DNA of 38,092 nt, from assembly GCA_041603535.1 (NCBI GenBank), contig JBFIEE010000036.1:1-38092 (forward strand), read 5' to 3'. The notes below the pieces were generated by a model that saw nothing but the letters and a program-made list of their open reading frames with translations, did not search any database and was not told where the DNA came from. The position numbers were made by a program, and so were the translations under genes. Origin of the DNA: HB2-32-21 sp041603535. GTDB taxonomy: Bacteria > Pseudomonadota > Gammaproteobacteria > Pseudomonadales > Porticoccaceae. Positions 1 through 8,114 of the stretch are shown here, piece by piece. Position 1 is the stretch's first letter, and every line of letters begins with the position of its first letter.

Positions 1-153
1 CCTCTTTCCGGCACCAAACAACTACAGCCCACTCAACCTGGCAGCGCTACGTGTAACACACTCTCTGCGGTCGGCACTCAGTCAGCACCCATCAATGCGA
101 TAAGTGACCCCCTCGCATCTTGCTCGCACACGTATGACACAATTATTAAACGA

Positions 154-915
154 CTATTGTGCAACGTAGCCCCCGTCGACCGGCATGCAGTGGCCAGTGA
201 CGAACGATGCTTTATCTGAACACAGCCACGCCACCGCATGACCAATCTCACTGGGTTGCCCCATGCGACCGACAGGTTCAGCGGCAATCAAGGCGTCAAT
301 CATTTTTGAATCCGAACCGGCCTGCGCCACCATCGGCGTTTCAATCAGGCCAGGGCATACTGAATTGACGCGAATATTCTTTTTGGCGAATTCAATGGCG
401 GCAGATTTTGTCAGGCCATTGACGCCGTGCTTGGCAGCGCCGTAAGCAGGCGCATAGGCCGCCGCAACAAGGCCGGCGATGGAAGCCGTGCTGACGATCG
501 ACCCACCTGTACCCTGATCAAGAAACTGCTGAATTTCATATTTCATACACAGCCAGACACCCTTGAGGTTGACTGCGATGTTGCGATCGAAATTCTCCTC
601 CGAGCACATCACTGTATTGGCCATTTTCCCCGAAATACCGGCGTTGTTGAACGCGCAATCCAGCTGCCCATAAGTGGTGACACAGGCTTTTATCAGGGCT
701 TCGACGTCTGCGGATTTAGCTACGTCACAACGGATAAACACGGCTTCGCCGCCAGCTTTTTTGATCATTTCGACGGTTTGCTTGCCGCCCTGTTCGTTAA
801 CATCGGACACCACCACTTTGGCTCCTTCGGCGCCAAAAATAACACTGGTCGCGCGCCCGATGCCTGACCCACCACCTGTTATCAAACCTACTTTGCCCGC
901 GAGAATACCTGACAT
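154..915 (-). CDS. SDR family NAD(P)-dependent oxidoreductase
   Basis: This is a classical short-chain dehydrogenase/reductase of 253 residues that should oxidise an alcohol or reduce a ketone in the cytoplasm; the substrate is unknown. The Rossmann motif TGGGSGIG is at residues 13-20, followed by an Asp at 38 at the end of the second strand, which usually favours NAD(H). NNAG is at 90-93, and the catalytic set Ser145, Tyr158 and Lys162 is complete. The start was set at 915, because GGAGG lies 6-10 bases upstream of this ATG. The frame stays open to 1011, but that extension has no SDR homology. It is on minus with no same-strand partner in the window except the ASCH-like gene upstream, 333 bp away. 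It resembles the SDR at 16823-17593 in overall pattern. The family call is secure, the reaction is not. Confidence 0.9.
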   Translation of the reverse strand: MSGILAGKVGLITGGGSGIGRATSVIFGAEGAKVVVSDVNEQGGKQTVEMIKKAGGEAVFIRCDVAKSADVEALIKACVTTYGQLDCAFNNAGISGKMANTVMCSEENFDRNIAVNLKGVWLCMKYEIQQFLDQGTGGSIVSTASIAGLVAAAYAPAYGAAKHGVNGLTKSAAIEFAKKNIRVNSVCPGLIETPMVAQAGSDSKMIDALIAAEPVGRMGQPSEIGHAVAWLCSDKASFVTGHCMPVDGGYVAQ

Positions 916-1248
916 TGCCGCCTCCAATAGTTTGTTAGTAATACAAGAATTTACGCAACTTGACGCGGGTGATGCTCCCACAAATCCATCAATCAGTACA
1001 TGCCCAGACATTCAGGCTATGGCCAACGCAACGCGGGCGGATCAGCAACCTCCACCAGATTCGGATAACCGTGGCAAAGCAGGGCTGTGGCCGGACTTGC
1101 GAAACGACCACCCGGCAGGAATTGAGAACGTTGAGGATCCGGACGATCAGCCGATTAACTTGTTTAAACTGGTACGAACGAGGTCGGCATTGGCGCTGGC
1201 GCCCCCAGCAATCGCACTAATCAGACGCTTGGTGTGTCGGCAGGTACA
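916..1248. other. Gene-poor 333-bp gap
   Basis: This gap lies between the SDR start and the end of the ASCH-like gene. Plus-strand frames are open here (up to 192 codons, 674-1252), but they run back through the SDR gene and their translations show no recognisable domain and are rich in Pro, Arg and Ala. I see no tRNA, repeat or clear terminator. It must contain the SDR promoter, but no convincing -35/-10 pair was found. A decayed gene remnant is possible and cannot be shown from the sequence alone. Confidence 0.4.
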
Positions 1249-1590
1249 TTAACCGGCCTGTTGCAGGACTTTTTCAAACTGGTGCACCCACACCGGATGT
1301 TCATCGTCCCAGGCCATACCAGGGTGCATCCTGACAATCAGGTTTTTGTACATGTCGAGACTGGCATAGCCTTCGGCCTGAACGTCAGCATCAGTCATAT
1401 CCCCCAGCCGTTGCTGAACCAGGCCGGTTATTTCAAACGCGACACCGTCAAGGATAAAGCTTTCGCCGGGATAACCATAAATGCCATCTCGTCTCTGCTG
1501 GGTTTTCCGCCCTTCGAGCGCGGCCGCGACCAGTTTTGGCTGCCTTACAAGGCGATCAACGTGACAGGTTTTTTCTGGATATTGGCTCAT
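1249..1590 (-). CDS. Small ASCH-domain-like protein
   Basis: This 113-residue protein resembles small ASCH (ASC-1 homology) domain proteins, a beta-barrel fold related to PUA that is thought to bind RNA or modified nucleosides. The features behind this call are a basic stretch with GRKTQQRR at 27-34, a YPGE turn at 40-43, an ITGL strand at 54-57, the segment RLGDMTDADVQAEGY at 61-75, and a C-terminal WVHQFE. The start is the ATG at 1590, and the ribosome binding site upstream is weak. It is alone on minus, divergent from serC. Its cellular role is unknown and the ASCH assignment comes from pattern memory only. Confidence 0.6.
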   Translation of the reverse strand: MSQYPEKTCHVDRLVRQPKLVAAALEGRKTQQRRDGIYGYPGESFILDGVAFEITGLVQQRLGDMTDADVQAEGYASLDMYKNLIVRMHPGMAWDDEHPVWVHQFEKVLQQAG

Positions 1591-1785
1591 AGAGAATACC
1601 GGGGCGGTCAGCCGTTAAGAGGTTGGCGGAAGTCGTCATCAGACGAAAGGTCAGGGCGCATTCGTCAGGCAGAACAAACTGGCGATGGAGACACCACGGG
1701 TGCCAATTATACGCATCCCCAAGATCCGTACCAGAGCGAACCATGTACGCCGCATATTCGCGTGAAAGAATTCCACGTTTACACT

Positions 1786-1813
1786 TTGCATTCGTCCCAC
1801 AGACCAGTAAAAT
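1786..1813 (+). promoter_or_regulatory. Candidate serC promoter
   Basis: A good -10-like box, TAAAAT at 1808-1813, lies 16 bp downstream of a weak -35-like TTGCAT at 1786-1791. Transcription would begin near 1819-1821, at the base of the first leader hairpin, giving a leader of about 60 nt before the serC ATG. Only the -10 is convincing. Confidence 0.35.
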
Positions 1814-1814
1814 T

Positions 1815-1878
1815 GCCCGCCTTCTCAGCGGGCGGGCGTTGTTCCCCGTAGGATGCGGAGTTCTCCGCAAGGATCATC
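1815..1878 (+). promoter_or_regulatory. Structured serC leader with two hairpins
   Basis: Two stem-loops sit directly before serC. The first is GCCCGC (1815-1820) pairing with GCGGGC (1828-1833). An alternative 7-bp pairing, GCCCGCC (1815-1821) with GGCGGGC (1831-1837), uses the same left arm, so two mutually exclusive forms exist. The second is the near-perfect palindrome TGCGGA-GTTC-TCCGCA at 1854-1869, ending one base before the GGA of the ribosome binding site. A conserved serC RNA motif is known upstream of serC-serA operons in Alphaproteobacteria. Position and two-hairpin layout fit, but I cannot verify the consensus here. Confidence 0.45.
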
Positions 1879-3009
1879 ATGAAATCAGCCTCGAAACCAG
1901 CCATTAAACCGGCCAATCCCAACTTTTCTTCGGGGCCCTGCAGCAAACGGCCGGGCTACGACTTACTGTCCCTGGATACCACCACACTGGGGCGATCCCA
2001 TCGCTCTGCGCCAGGCAAAGCAGCGCTGGCCCGAGTTTGTGCTGACACCGCCGCCGCGTTAGAGCTACCCGCTGGGTACCGCGTTGGCGTAGTCCCCGCG
2101 TCCGACACCGGCGCCATGGAAATGGCTATGTGGTCCATACTTGGCGAGCGCCCGGTAGACGTCTGCGCATGGGAGTCGTTTGGCGAAGGCTGGCTGAATG
2201 ACATCGTCAAACAGCTGAAAATTAAAGATATCAACGCGATAACAGCTGACTACGGCAAACTGCCCGATCTCACGCGCACCCGATCGGACCACGATATCGT
2301 ATTTACCTGGAACGGCACTACCTCCGGCGTCAAGGTGCCTGATGGCGACTGGATCGATGACCAGCGCACGGGACTGACCATCTGTGATGCCACCTCGGCG
2401 GTATTCGCCATGCCACTGCCGTGGCAAAAACTCGATGTAGTCACCTTCAGCTGGCAGAAAGCGCTGGGCGGCGAAGGCGCCCATGGCATGCTGATCCTCA
2501 GCCCACGCGCTGTAGAACGGCTCGAAAACTACACACCACCATGGCCACTACCAAAGATTTTCCGTCTCACTAAAGGCGGCAAACTGATCGACGATGTATT
2601 TACCGGCGCGACAATCAATACCCCGTCCATGCTCTGCGTTGCCGACTATCTCGATGCCCTCGACTGGGTGCAGGGGCTTGGCGGCGTATCCGCAATGACG
2701 GCAAAATCCCTCGATAATCTCGCCGTCATTGAGGCTTTTGTCGACGCGCACGAATGGATTCACTTCCTCGCTGAAGATGTCAGCATCCGCTCGAACACCA
2801 GTGTCTGCCTCACCCTCGATCTGACCGAAGGCCAGATAAAGCAAATGACTACGTTGCTCGATCGCGAGGGAGTGGCCTTTGATATTGGCGCCTATCGCGA
2901 CGCCCCTGCAGGCCTGCGCATCTGGTGTGGCGGCACTGTACAAAAGAGTGACCTGTCCGCGCTAATGCCGTGGCTGCAATGGGCTTATCACCAGGTCATA
3001 AGCACTTAG
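1879..3009 (+). CDS. serC: Phosphoserine transaminase (alphaproteobacterial/Methanosarcina type)
   Basis: This PLP enzyme converts 3-phosphohydroxypyruvate plus glutamate to phosphoserine and 2-oxoglutarate, the second step of serine synthesis; it also acts in pyridoxal phosphate synthesis in many bacteria. The 376-residue length and the N-terminal segment NFSSGPCSKRPGY, with the extra Cys-Ser-Lys-Arg-Pro, match the second SerC class typical of Alphaproteobacteria and Methanosarcina, not the about 360-residue E. coli type. The PLP lysine is expected at Lys194 in SWQKALGGEG. AAGGA lies about 6 bases before the ATG at 1879, next to a leader hairpin. serA follows after 49 bp in the same direction, so the two are probably co-transcribed. 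The unusual class for a gammaproteobacterium suggests an old transfer or an alternative lineage of the gene. Confidence 0.9.
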   Translation: MKSASKPAIKPANPNFSSGPCSKRPGYDLLSLDTTTLGRSHRSAPGKAALARVCADTAAALELPAGYRVGVVPASDTGAMEMAMWSILGERPVDVCAWESFGEGWLNDIVKQLKIKDINAITADYGKLPDLTRTRSDHDIVFTWNGTTSGVKVPDGDWIDDQRTGLTICDATSAVFAMPLPWQKLDVVTFSWQKALGGEGAHGMLILSPRAVERLENYTPPWPLPKIFRLTKGGKLIDDVFTGATINTPSMLCVADYLDALDWVQGLGGVSAMTAKSLDNLAVIEAFVDAHEWIHFLAEDVSIRSNTSVCLTLDLTEGQIKQMTTLLDREGVAFDIGAYRDAPAGLRIWCGGTVQKSDLSALMPWLQWAYHQVIST

Positions 3010-3058
3010 GATCCAGGCAGCACACACGCCACTCCATACGCGACAAAGGGAAAAGACA

Positions 3059-4228
3059 ATGTACCAGGTACGCACCTACAACCAGATTTCCAGCAAAGGC
3101 CTCGACCGTTTTAACCGGGAAAGTTACCAGGTTGCCGACGAGATTGATCGGCCTGATGCGCTGCTACTGCGCAGCCAGAAACTACATGATGTCGAGCTAC
3201 CTGACAGCGTGGTAGCCGTTGCCCGTGCCGGTGCCGGCGTCAACAACATCCCGGTAAGCGAATACACTAAAAAGGGCATCGTTGTTTTCAACACCCCGGG
3301 CGCCAATGCCAATGCTGTCAAGGAGCTGGTCACGGCGGCGCTGTTGCTGGGCTCCCGGGACATATTTGGTGGCATGAACTACGTCCAGTCATTGACCCCG
3401 ATCAGCGATGCGGGCGACATGTCGAGACTCCTCGAAAAGGAAAAGAAGCGCTTTGCCGGCTCGGAGATCTACGGCAAGACCCTGGGTGTCGTAGGACTTG
3501 GCGCGATTGGCGCCATTGTCGCTAACATGGCGCTTGATCTCGGCATGGATGTCATTGGCTATGACCCTGCCATTTCCGTCGAAGCGGCCTGGCGCCTGTC
3601 TAGTCGTGTTGAGAAAATGGATAACCTGCAAAGCCTGCTTGCCCGCGCTGATTTTGTCACATTGCATGTGCCCGTCGTTCCTGCAACCCGGCATTTGATT
3701 GATGCCGAAGCCCTGGGCAAACTCAAAGCGGGCGCCAAACTGTTGAATTTTGCACGAGAGGAAATCGTCGACTCCGAAGCCCTGATAAACGCTCTGGATA
3801 AGGGACAGCTCGGCGGCTATATCGCTGATTTTCCAACACCAGAATTACTCGGGCGAGACAATGTCCTGCTGATGCCGCACATCGGCGCAAGCACCGCCGA
3901 AGCCGAAGAGAACTGCGCCGTCATGGCGGCTAATCAGCTGAAGGATTTCCTCGAAAGCGGCAATATCGAGAATTCTGTCAACTTTCCAACCACGACCATG
4001 GCCAGAGTGGGTGGGCACCGGCTCACGTTCAGCAACAACAACGTCCCCAAGGTGTTAGGTAATGTGTTGAGCATCCTCGCCGATAGCAACAACAACGTCA
4101 TCGACCTGGTGAACAAAAGCCGGGACAGCATTGCCTATAACATCATCGATCTCGAAGATAAGCCGTCAGCGGCCATTGTCTCGGCTATTGCAGCAGTCGA
4201 GGGTGTCATGCGGGTACGTCTGTTATAA
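3059..4228 (+). CDS. serA: D-3-phosphoglycerate dehydrogenase
   Basis: This enzyme oxidises 3-phosphoglycerate to 3-phosphohydroxypyruvate with NAD+, the first committed step of serine synthesis. The 389-residue chain has the D-2-hydroxyacid dehydrogenase split fold. The nucleotide-binding motif GLGAIG is at 146-151, with the acidic Asp169 at the end of the next strand. The catalytic set is Arg233 (FAREE), Glu262 (TPELLG) and His274 (MPHIGAST). A C-terminal segment from about residue 315 fits a small ACT domain, where serine usually binds to inhibit the enzyme. It lacks the extra intervening domain of the 520-residue long forms. It lies 49 bp after serC, preceded by AAAGGGAAAAG, a plausible ribosome binding site. 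It converges on the kinase gene ending at 4324. Confidence 0.93.
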   Translation: MYQVRTYNQISSKGLDRFNRESYQVADEIDRPDALLLRSQKLHDVELPDSVVAVARAGAGVNNIPVSEYTKKGIVVFNTPGANANAVKELVTAALLLGSRDIFGGMNYVQSLTPISDAGDMSRLLEKEKKRFAGSEIYGKTLGVVGLGAIGAIVANMALDLGMDVIGYDPAISVEAAWRLSSRVEKMDNLQSLLARADFVTLHVPVVPATRHLIDAEALGKLKAGAKLLNFAREEIVDSEALINALDKGQLGGYIADFPTPELLGRDNVLLMPHIGASTAEAEENCAVMAANQLKDFLESGNIENSVNFPTTTMARVGGHRLTFSNNNVPKVLGNVLSILADSNNNVIDLVNKSRDSIAYNIIDLEDKPSAAIVSAIAAVEGVMRVRLL

Positions 4229-4274
4229 AGACCCAGGCATTGCTGAGAGGAAACCAAGCAGCGGACGTTGGAAG

Positions 4275-4308
4275 CTAAAGCCCTGATAGAACTAAGCCCC
4301 GATAGAAC
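4275..4308. repeat. Imperfect tandem repeat in convergent gap
   Basis: Two adjacent copies of about 16-17 bp (CTAAAGCCCTGATAGAA and CTAAGCCCCGATAGAA plus one base) lie in the 95-bp gap between the convergent serA and kinase genes. They have no dyad symmetry and no T-run, so they are not a terminator. Function unknown, possibly none. Confidence 0.4.
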
Positions 4309-4323
4309 GCGGAACTACGGGCA

Positions 4324-6993
4324 CTAACCAACACTGGGCTTGAGCATATTGACCTCGTTTTTCAGATCGGCGACGACGGCTTCAACACCGGCGTAGTCGC
4401 CGACCTTGGCCATCTCATGCAGGAGCCTCGCCTGCTTTTCCAGAGAACCGAGCTTGAATACCCCCGCAATACCGACCAGCTGATGGATCGCCTCACGAAG
4501 CTCACCGGTCGCCGTGTCCTCGTTAGCGCTGCAGACCGTATCCAGCAATCTTTCAATCTCAGTGAAAAACCGCTCCTGTGGCACCCGCTGCCGAATATGT
4601 GCGATATCAGCCTCTGCCCGCGGCGCTCTGCCGGTCAACTTCATGATGGCGTTGATCAATGCCACTTCATCGACGGGTTTGAGGATGACCTGATTGGCGC
4701 CAACTTCTGTAGCGCTCTCAGTTTCGTGACCCAGCACATCTGCCGTTAAGACGATGGCCGGTGTTTCGCTGTTGGCATTTGTCAGTGCCCTGATTTCCCG
4801 TAATGCCTCCAGCCCGTTAACCTCGGGCATGTGCACATCGATAAGTAGAATATCGAATTGCCCGGCCAGACAAGCGTCAATCGCCTCACGCCCGTTTGTC
4901 ACCACATAACAGCGGCAGCCGGCGCGCTGCAGAAGAGTTTTGAATAACAGGCGACTAAACTCGTTGTCTTCGGCAATCAACGCATTAACTCCAAACAACG
5001 GCTTTTCGATGCCTCTGCTGACCGCTCGCTGCTCATCAAATGATGTGAGAATTGCGGAAAGGTCTTCCATGCCCACCAGCTTGCTAACAAACGTCACCGG
5101 TTTCAACAACTCTTCCTGCTCAACAGACAACCGATTCTGTAACATTTGTAGTGGCGATACGACGACCAATGGTAGATCCGTGTATTCTCTGATCTCGGGC
5201 AACAATGACCCCTGCACCTGTGCAGCGACGACCGGAGTCGATGGTAAACCGACGATGATAACCCCCGTTGCGGCCACCTCGAGTGCCGCCTGAAACCCCC
5301 GAATATCGCCGTAACTTTCAACCTGATTGGTGAGGCGCATTAACGTATGCTCCAGGGCCCGCCGGGATCGCTCGTTAGGATCATATAAAATGGTCGCCAG
5401 AGCGAGTTTGGGGCGACTCACACTCGGTTGCTTACGCAGCGGTAAAATGACTGTTATCGTTGACCCTTCACCCATTTTACTGTCAAGCCTGACGCTCCCC
5501 GCCATTAACTTTATCAAGCCATTGACGATAGAAAGCCCCAGGCCGGTGCCGCCAAAGCGCCGGGATATAGACGTATCCGCCTGGATGAAAGCCTGGAAAA
5601 TATGCTCTTTCTGTTCATCCGATATACCAATACCAGTGTCCTCCACCGATATCGCAAGGCGACAGCGATCCTCCTCGTCCCCAGCCACCGCAACGTGTAC
5701 GCGCACGTACCCGGCTTCAGTAAATTTGACAGCATTGGCCACCAGGTTAGATATGATTTGTCGTACTCGCAGCGAATCGCCGACTACTGCCAGGGGGACA
5801 TCTGGCTCGATATCGAGAATCAACTCGATATTTTTGCCATGGGCCGTTGGTGCCAACAGTCGGATGGGGTTTTCCAGACATTTGGAAAGATCAAACGGCA
5901 ACGCTTCAAGTGTCATCGCGCCCGCCTGTAGACGGGTGAACTCAAGGATATCATCTATCAACCGGAGTAACTGTTCCGCAGCCTGATCAATAATCGAACA
6001 ATACTGCTTTTCAGCAACCTCCAGATCCGCCCTGGCCATAAGGCGAATAAAACCCTGTATCGAAGTCAGGGGTGTACGCAGCTCGTGACTCATCCGCGCG
6101 AGGAATTCGCTTTTCGCGGCATTTGCTTCGTCTGCCAGCAACATGGCAATTTCCAGTTCACTGTTTTTGGAGCGCAAATCCACCAGGGTAACCTGCAGCT
6201 GGTTGGTAGCGCTGGCCACCTCCTGTTGCAAACTGATCTGGCCCTGCTCAATAGATTCGATCATGTGGTTAACGCCGCGCGCCAGACCGCCGAGCTCCTC
6301 GCCCGACGCAGGGGCTGCGCGCACCGACAAGTCCCCCCATTCAGCTTTGCTAACGGTTTCAGTAAGGTTTTTAATCGGCGCCACAATCGTTCTGCTCAAC
6401 AGGTAAGACAGCAGGAAAGCCATCGCCATGATGCCCAGCGCTATCCCGACACCGCTGATCAATATCGTTCGGCGCTCTTGCTGACTGTTGGTCATATCCA
6501 GCGCGACAACCACCCAGCCCAAGCGTCGCGCATCTGAGTTAGCCGCAGAGAGTCCTGTCTCGTAATCGTCGATATCGAGGCCGGTGGCCATCACTGACTG
6601 CTCAAAAAACAGGTAGTTATCTTTCTGTAACTGAGCACCATCGTCAGACGCAACGGGCAACGGCACCCATTTAGCAGCAGGAATGGTCGATACCAAAATT
6701 TGTCGGGTCGAGCTCAAAAAAGCAATGCCCGCCACGCTATCAATCCTCGATGACGACACCGCCAGCGAAGTCAGCAGCGCCTCATTAGCAGAATACAACG
6801 CGAAATCGGAGATAGTCGCCAGGTAAGCGGCTAGGCTATGACCGGTCTGATGCAGTCTGGTCGTGATGTCGCGCTGTCGATCAAGCACGGTATTGGCGGT
6901 AAGGAGGACGGTAAGCGCCAGCAGTGGCAAGGATGTAGCTAATATCAGCCTGCCATGCAGGGTCTCACCAAACGTCCTGAGGCGGTTAATCAT
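4324..6993 (-). CDS. BarA/GacS-like hybrid sensor histidine kinase with Hpt
   Basis: This 889-residue inner-membrane phosphorelay kinase has a transmembrane helix at about 15-35, a periplasmic segment of about 140 residues, a second helix at about 178-200, HAMP at 200-253 and a coiled linker. HisKA follows with the phospho-accepting His303 (MSHELRTPL). The ATPase domain spans about 403-521, with N-box NLVANAVKF, G1 DTGIGI and G2 GGTGLGLSI. Residues about 535-655 look like a degenerate receiver without a clear acceptor Asp. A true receiver follows (Glu675, Asp676, acceptor Asp719, Lys772), then a C-terminal Hpt with His837. This order is that of BarA/GacS. Its ATG overlaps the stop of the upstream binding-protein gene by 4 bp (ATGA), implying translational coupling. 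No response regulator is encoded nearby, so the output partner is elsewhere. The sensed signal is probably presented by the neighbouring binding protein. Confidence 0.92.
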   Translation of the reverse strand: MINRLRTFGETLHGRLILATSLPLLALTVLLTANTVLDRQRDITTRLHQTGHSLAAYLATISDFALYSANEALLTSLAVSSSRIDSVAGIAFLSSTRQILVSTIPAAKWVPLPVASDDGAQLQKDNYLFFEQSVMATGLDIDDYETGLSAANSDARRLGWVVVALDMTNSQQERRTILISGVGIALGIMAMAFLLSYLLSRTIVAPIKNLTETVSKAEWGDLSVRAAPASGEELGGLARGVNHMIESIEQGQISLQQEVASATNQLQVTLVDLRSKNSELEIAMLLADEANAAKSEFLARMSHELRTPLTSIQGFIRLMARADLEVAEKQYCSIIDQAAEQLLRLIDDILEFTRLQAGAMTLEALPFDLSKCLENPIRLLAPTAHGKNIELILDIEPDVPLAVVGDSLRVRQIISNLVANAVKFTEAGYVRVHVAVAGDEEDRCRLAISVEDTGIGISDEQKEHIFQAFIQADTSISRRFGGTGLGLSIVNGLIKLMAGSVRLDSKMGEGSTITVILPLRKQPSVSRPKLALATILYDPNERSRRALEHTLMRLTNQVESYGDIRGFQAALEVAATGVIIVGLPSTPVVAAQVQGSLLPEIREYTDLPLVVVSPLQMLQNRLSVEQEELLKPVTFVSKLVGMEDLSAILTSFDEQRAVSRGIEKPLFGVNALIAEDNEFSRLLFKTLLQRAGCRCYVVTNGREAIDACLAGQFDILLIDVHMPEVNGLEALREIRALTNANSETPAIVLTADVLGHETESATEVGANQVILKPVDEVALINAIMKLTGRAPRAEADIAHIRQRVPQERFFTEIERLLDTVCSANEDTATGELREAIHQLVGIAGVFKLGSLEKQARLLHEMAKVGDYAGVEAVVADLKNEVNMLKPSVG

Positions 6994-7961
6994 TGCACTG
7001 ACTGCAGGGCGTCGCTATACATCCTGTACAGTTCAGTTGGGGATGGCAGCGTAATGTCGAGCAACCTCGCCACCTCCGAGTTAGTGCTCAGGGTATAGTA
7101 CCTGGGGTAGTGCGCACGCCATTGATCATCGCCACCGCGCTTCGAACCAGCGCCGAGCAGGTCGGCGAGCAATTCGGCACCGTGACGACCAATATTCTCG
7201 GGACTGGAATAAACCGAAGCGAGGGCGCCAGCGTCAGTGTAGGATTTTGAAAATCCGATAACAGGAATCTGCTGTCGAAAGCCAAGGTGAAGCACCCATT
7301 TCGCTGTATTGCGGTTAAATACGGCCCGACCCGGAACCGCCACAAATATATCAGCCTGTTGCACCACCGGGGTAAGTACGCTGATTGGATTGTCAGCTGG
7401 CGACAGATCCGCCCATACGACTTCAATGCCGATTCGGGACGCCCGTTCGAGACTATCGCTTCTGGTCACCTGAGCCGCCGGTCCAAACACCGCGCCAAAT
7501 TTTCTGGCACCGGGCTTAAGTAGCTTGCCGAGTATTAGCGCGCGCTCAAAGGGCTGATCTATCACCACAGCCGCGCGACGACCAGCCGCGGCATCGGTCA
7601 TATTCAAATCGCGCCACGCGGCCATGGGCAACAACAAACTCAGAATATCCTCCCTGGGGTGGTTGTTTATAGCCAGGACTGTCGCCTCAGATCCAATTGT
7701 GACCAGCACAGCGCCCGGCGCAACCGCCGCATTGTGGACATCGCGTCGATGTATTTTTACACTGGGCAGGCGAGCCAATAGCTGATCAGTAAATACTTTT
7801 GCTACGCGCTCATAGTAAGGCGCGCTGCCAGAGGATATGAGATAGACCTCGCTCGCTGCCATGCCAGATATCGGCAGCAGCATGAGCATGAGCAGAAGCA
7901 TGAGCGATGAAACACGCTGCCTAACTCTTTTACGATCCCGGTTACGACCCCAAGTGACCAC
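6990..7961 (-). CDS. Periplasmic ABC-type substrate-binding protein
   Basis: This 323-residue protein fits the ABC_sub_bind family (formerly DUF534), two-lobed periplasmic ligand binders related to TrpX. The N-terminus has a basic n-region rich in Arg and Lys, a hydrophobic Leu-Met stretch at about 20-31, and a likely signal cleavage after GMAA. The mature part contains repeated Rossmann-like strands (VYLISSGSAPYY, VLVTIGSEA, KFGAVFGPAA). The start is GTG at 7961, with GGA about 11 bases upstream; an internal ATG at 7901 would shorten the n-region and is less likely. No ABC permease or ATPase lies nearby. Instead it is coupled by a 4-bp overlap to a hybrid kinase and lies 153 bp after a TonB-dependent receptor gene. 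A role as the ligand-presenting subunit of a sensor, not of a transporter, is inferred. Confidence 0.8.
   Translation of the reverse strand: MVTWGRNRDRKRVRQRVSSLMLLLMLMLLPISGMAASEVYLISSGSAPYYERVAKVFTDQLLARLPSVKIHRRDVHNAAVAPGAVLVTIGSEATVLAINNHPREDILSLLLPMAAWRDLNMTDAAAGRRAAVVIDQPFERALILGKLLKPGARKFGAVFGPAAQVTRSDSLERASRIGIEVVWADLSPADNPISVLTPVVQQADIFVAVPGRAVFNRNTAKWVLHLGFRQQIPVIGFSKSYTDAGALASVYSSPENIGRHGAELLADLLGAGSKRGGDDQWRAHYPRYYTLSTNSEVARLLDITLPSPTELYRMYSDALQSVQ
7881..7904. repeat. Hexanucleotide repeat in signal peptide
   Basis: Four adjacent hexamers read CATGAG, CATGAG, CAGAAG, CATGAG on plus. On minus they encode the alternating Leu-Met core of the signal peptide of the binding protein. 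Gain or loss of a unit would keep the frame but change the length of the hydrophobic core. Confidence 0.6.
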
Positions 7962-8114
7962 TATCTACGATTCCATTCTTCGTTATATTGCTGCGTTAAT
8001 ACTGCATTTCGGCGACACCCTGCGACCAAACTTTACTGCCAGGTGAGGTTCTCTACCGCCACTCAGAACCCCACCTGGTGCTGAACCACCTGTCACCCTT
8101 GACGCACGCTAGTC

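Noticed and set aside
1..153. End of another gene at the left edge
   Set aside because: No frame here shows recognisable protein, and frames are interrupted; it is left as unassigned flanking sequence.
674..1252. Plus-strand open frame of 192 codons partly inside the SDR gene
   Set aside because: It overlaps the SDR coding region on the other strand, has no recognisable domain, no ribosome binding site and a composition typical of antisense frames in GC-rich DNA.
1815..1837. Intrinsic terminator formed by the GC-rich hairpin before serC
   Set aside because: No T-run follows the stem, and it lies between a -10-like box and the serC start, so a leader structure is more likely.
1556..1870. Minus-strand open frame of 104 codons upstream of the ASCH-like gene
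   Set aside because: It overlaps the ASCH-like start and the serC leader, has no family resemblance and is rich in Arg and Pro as expected for a spurious frame.
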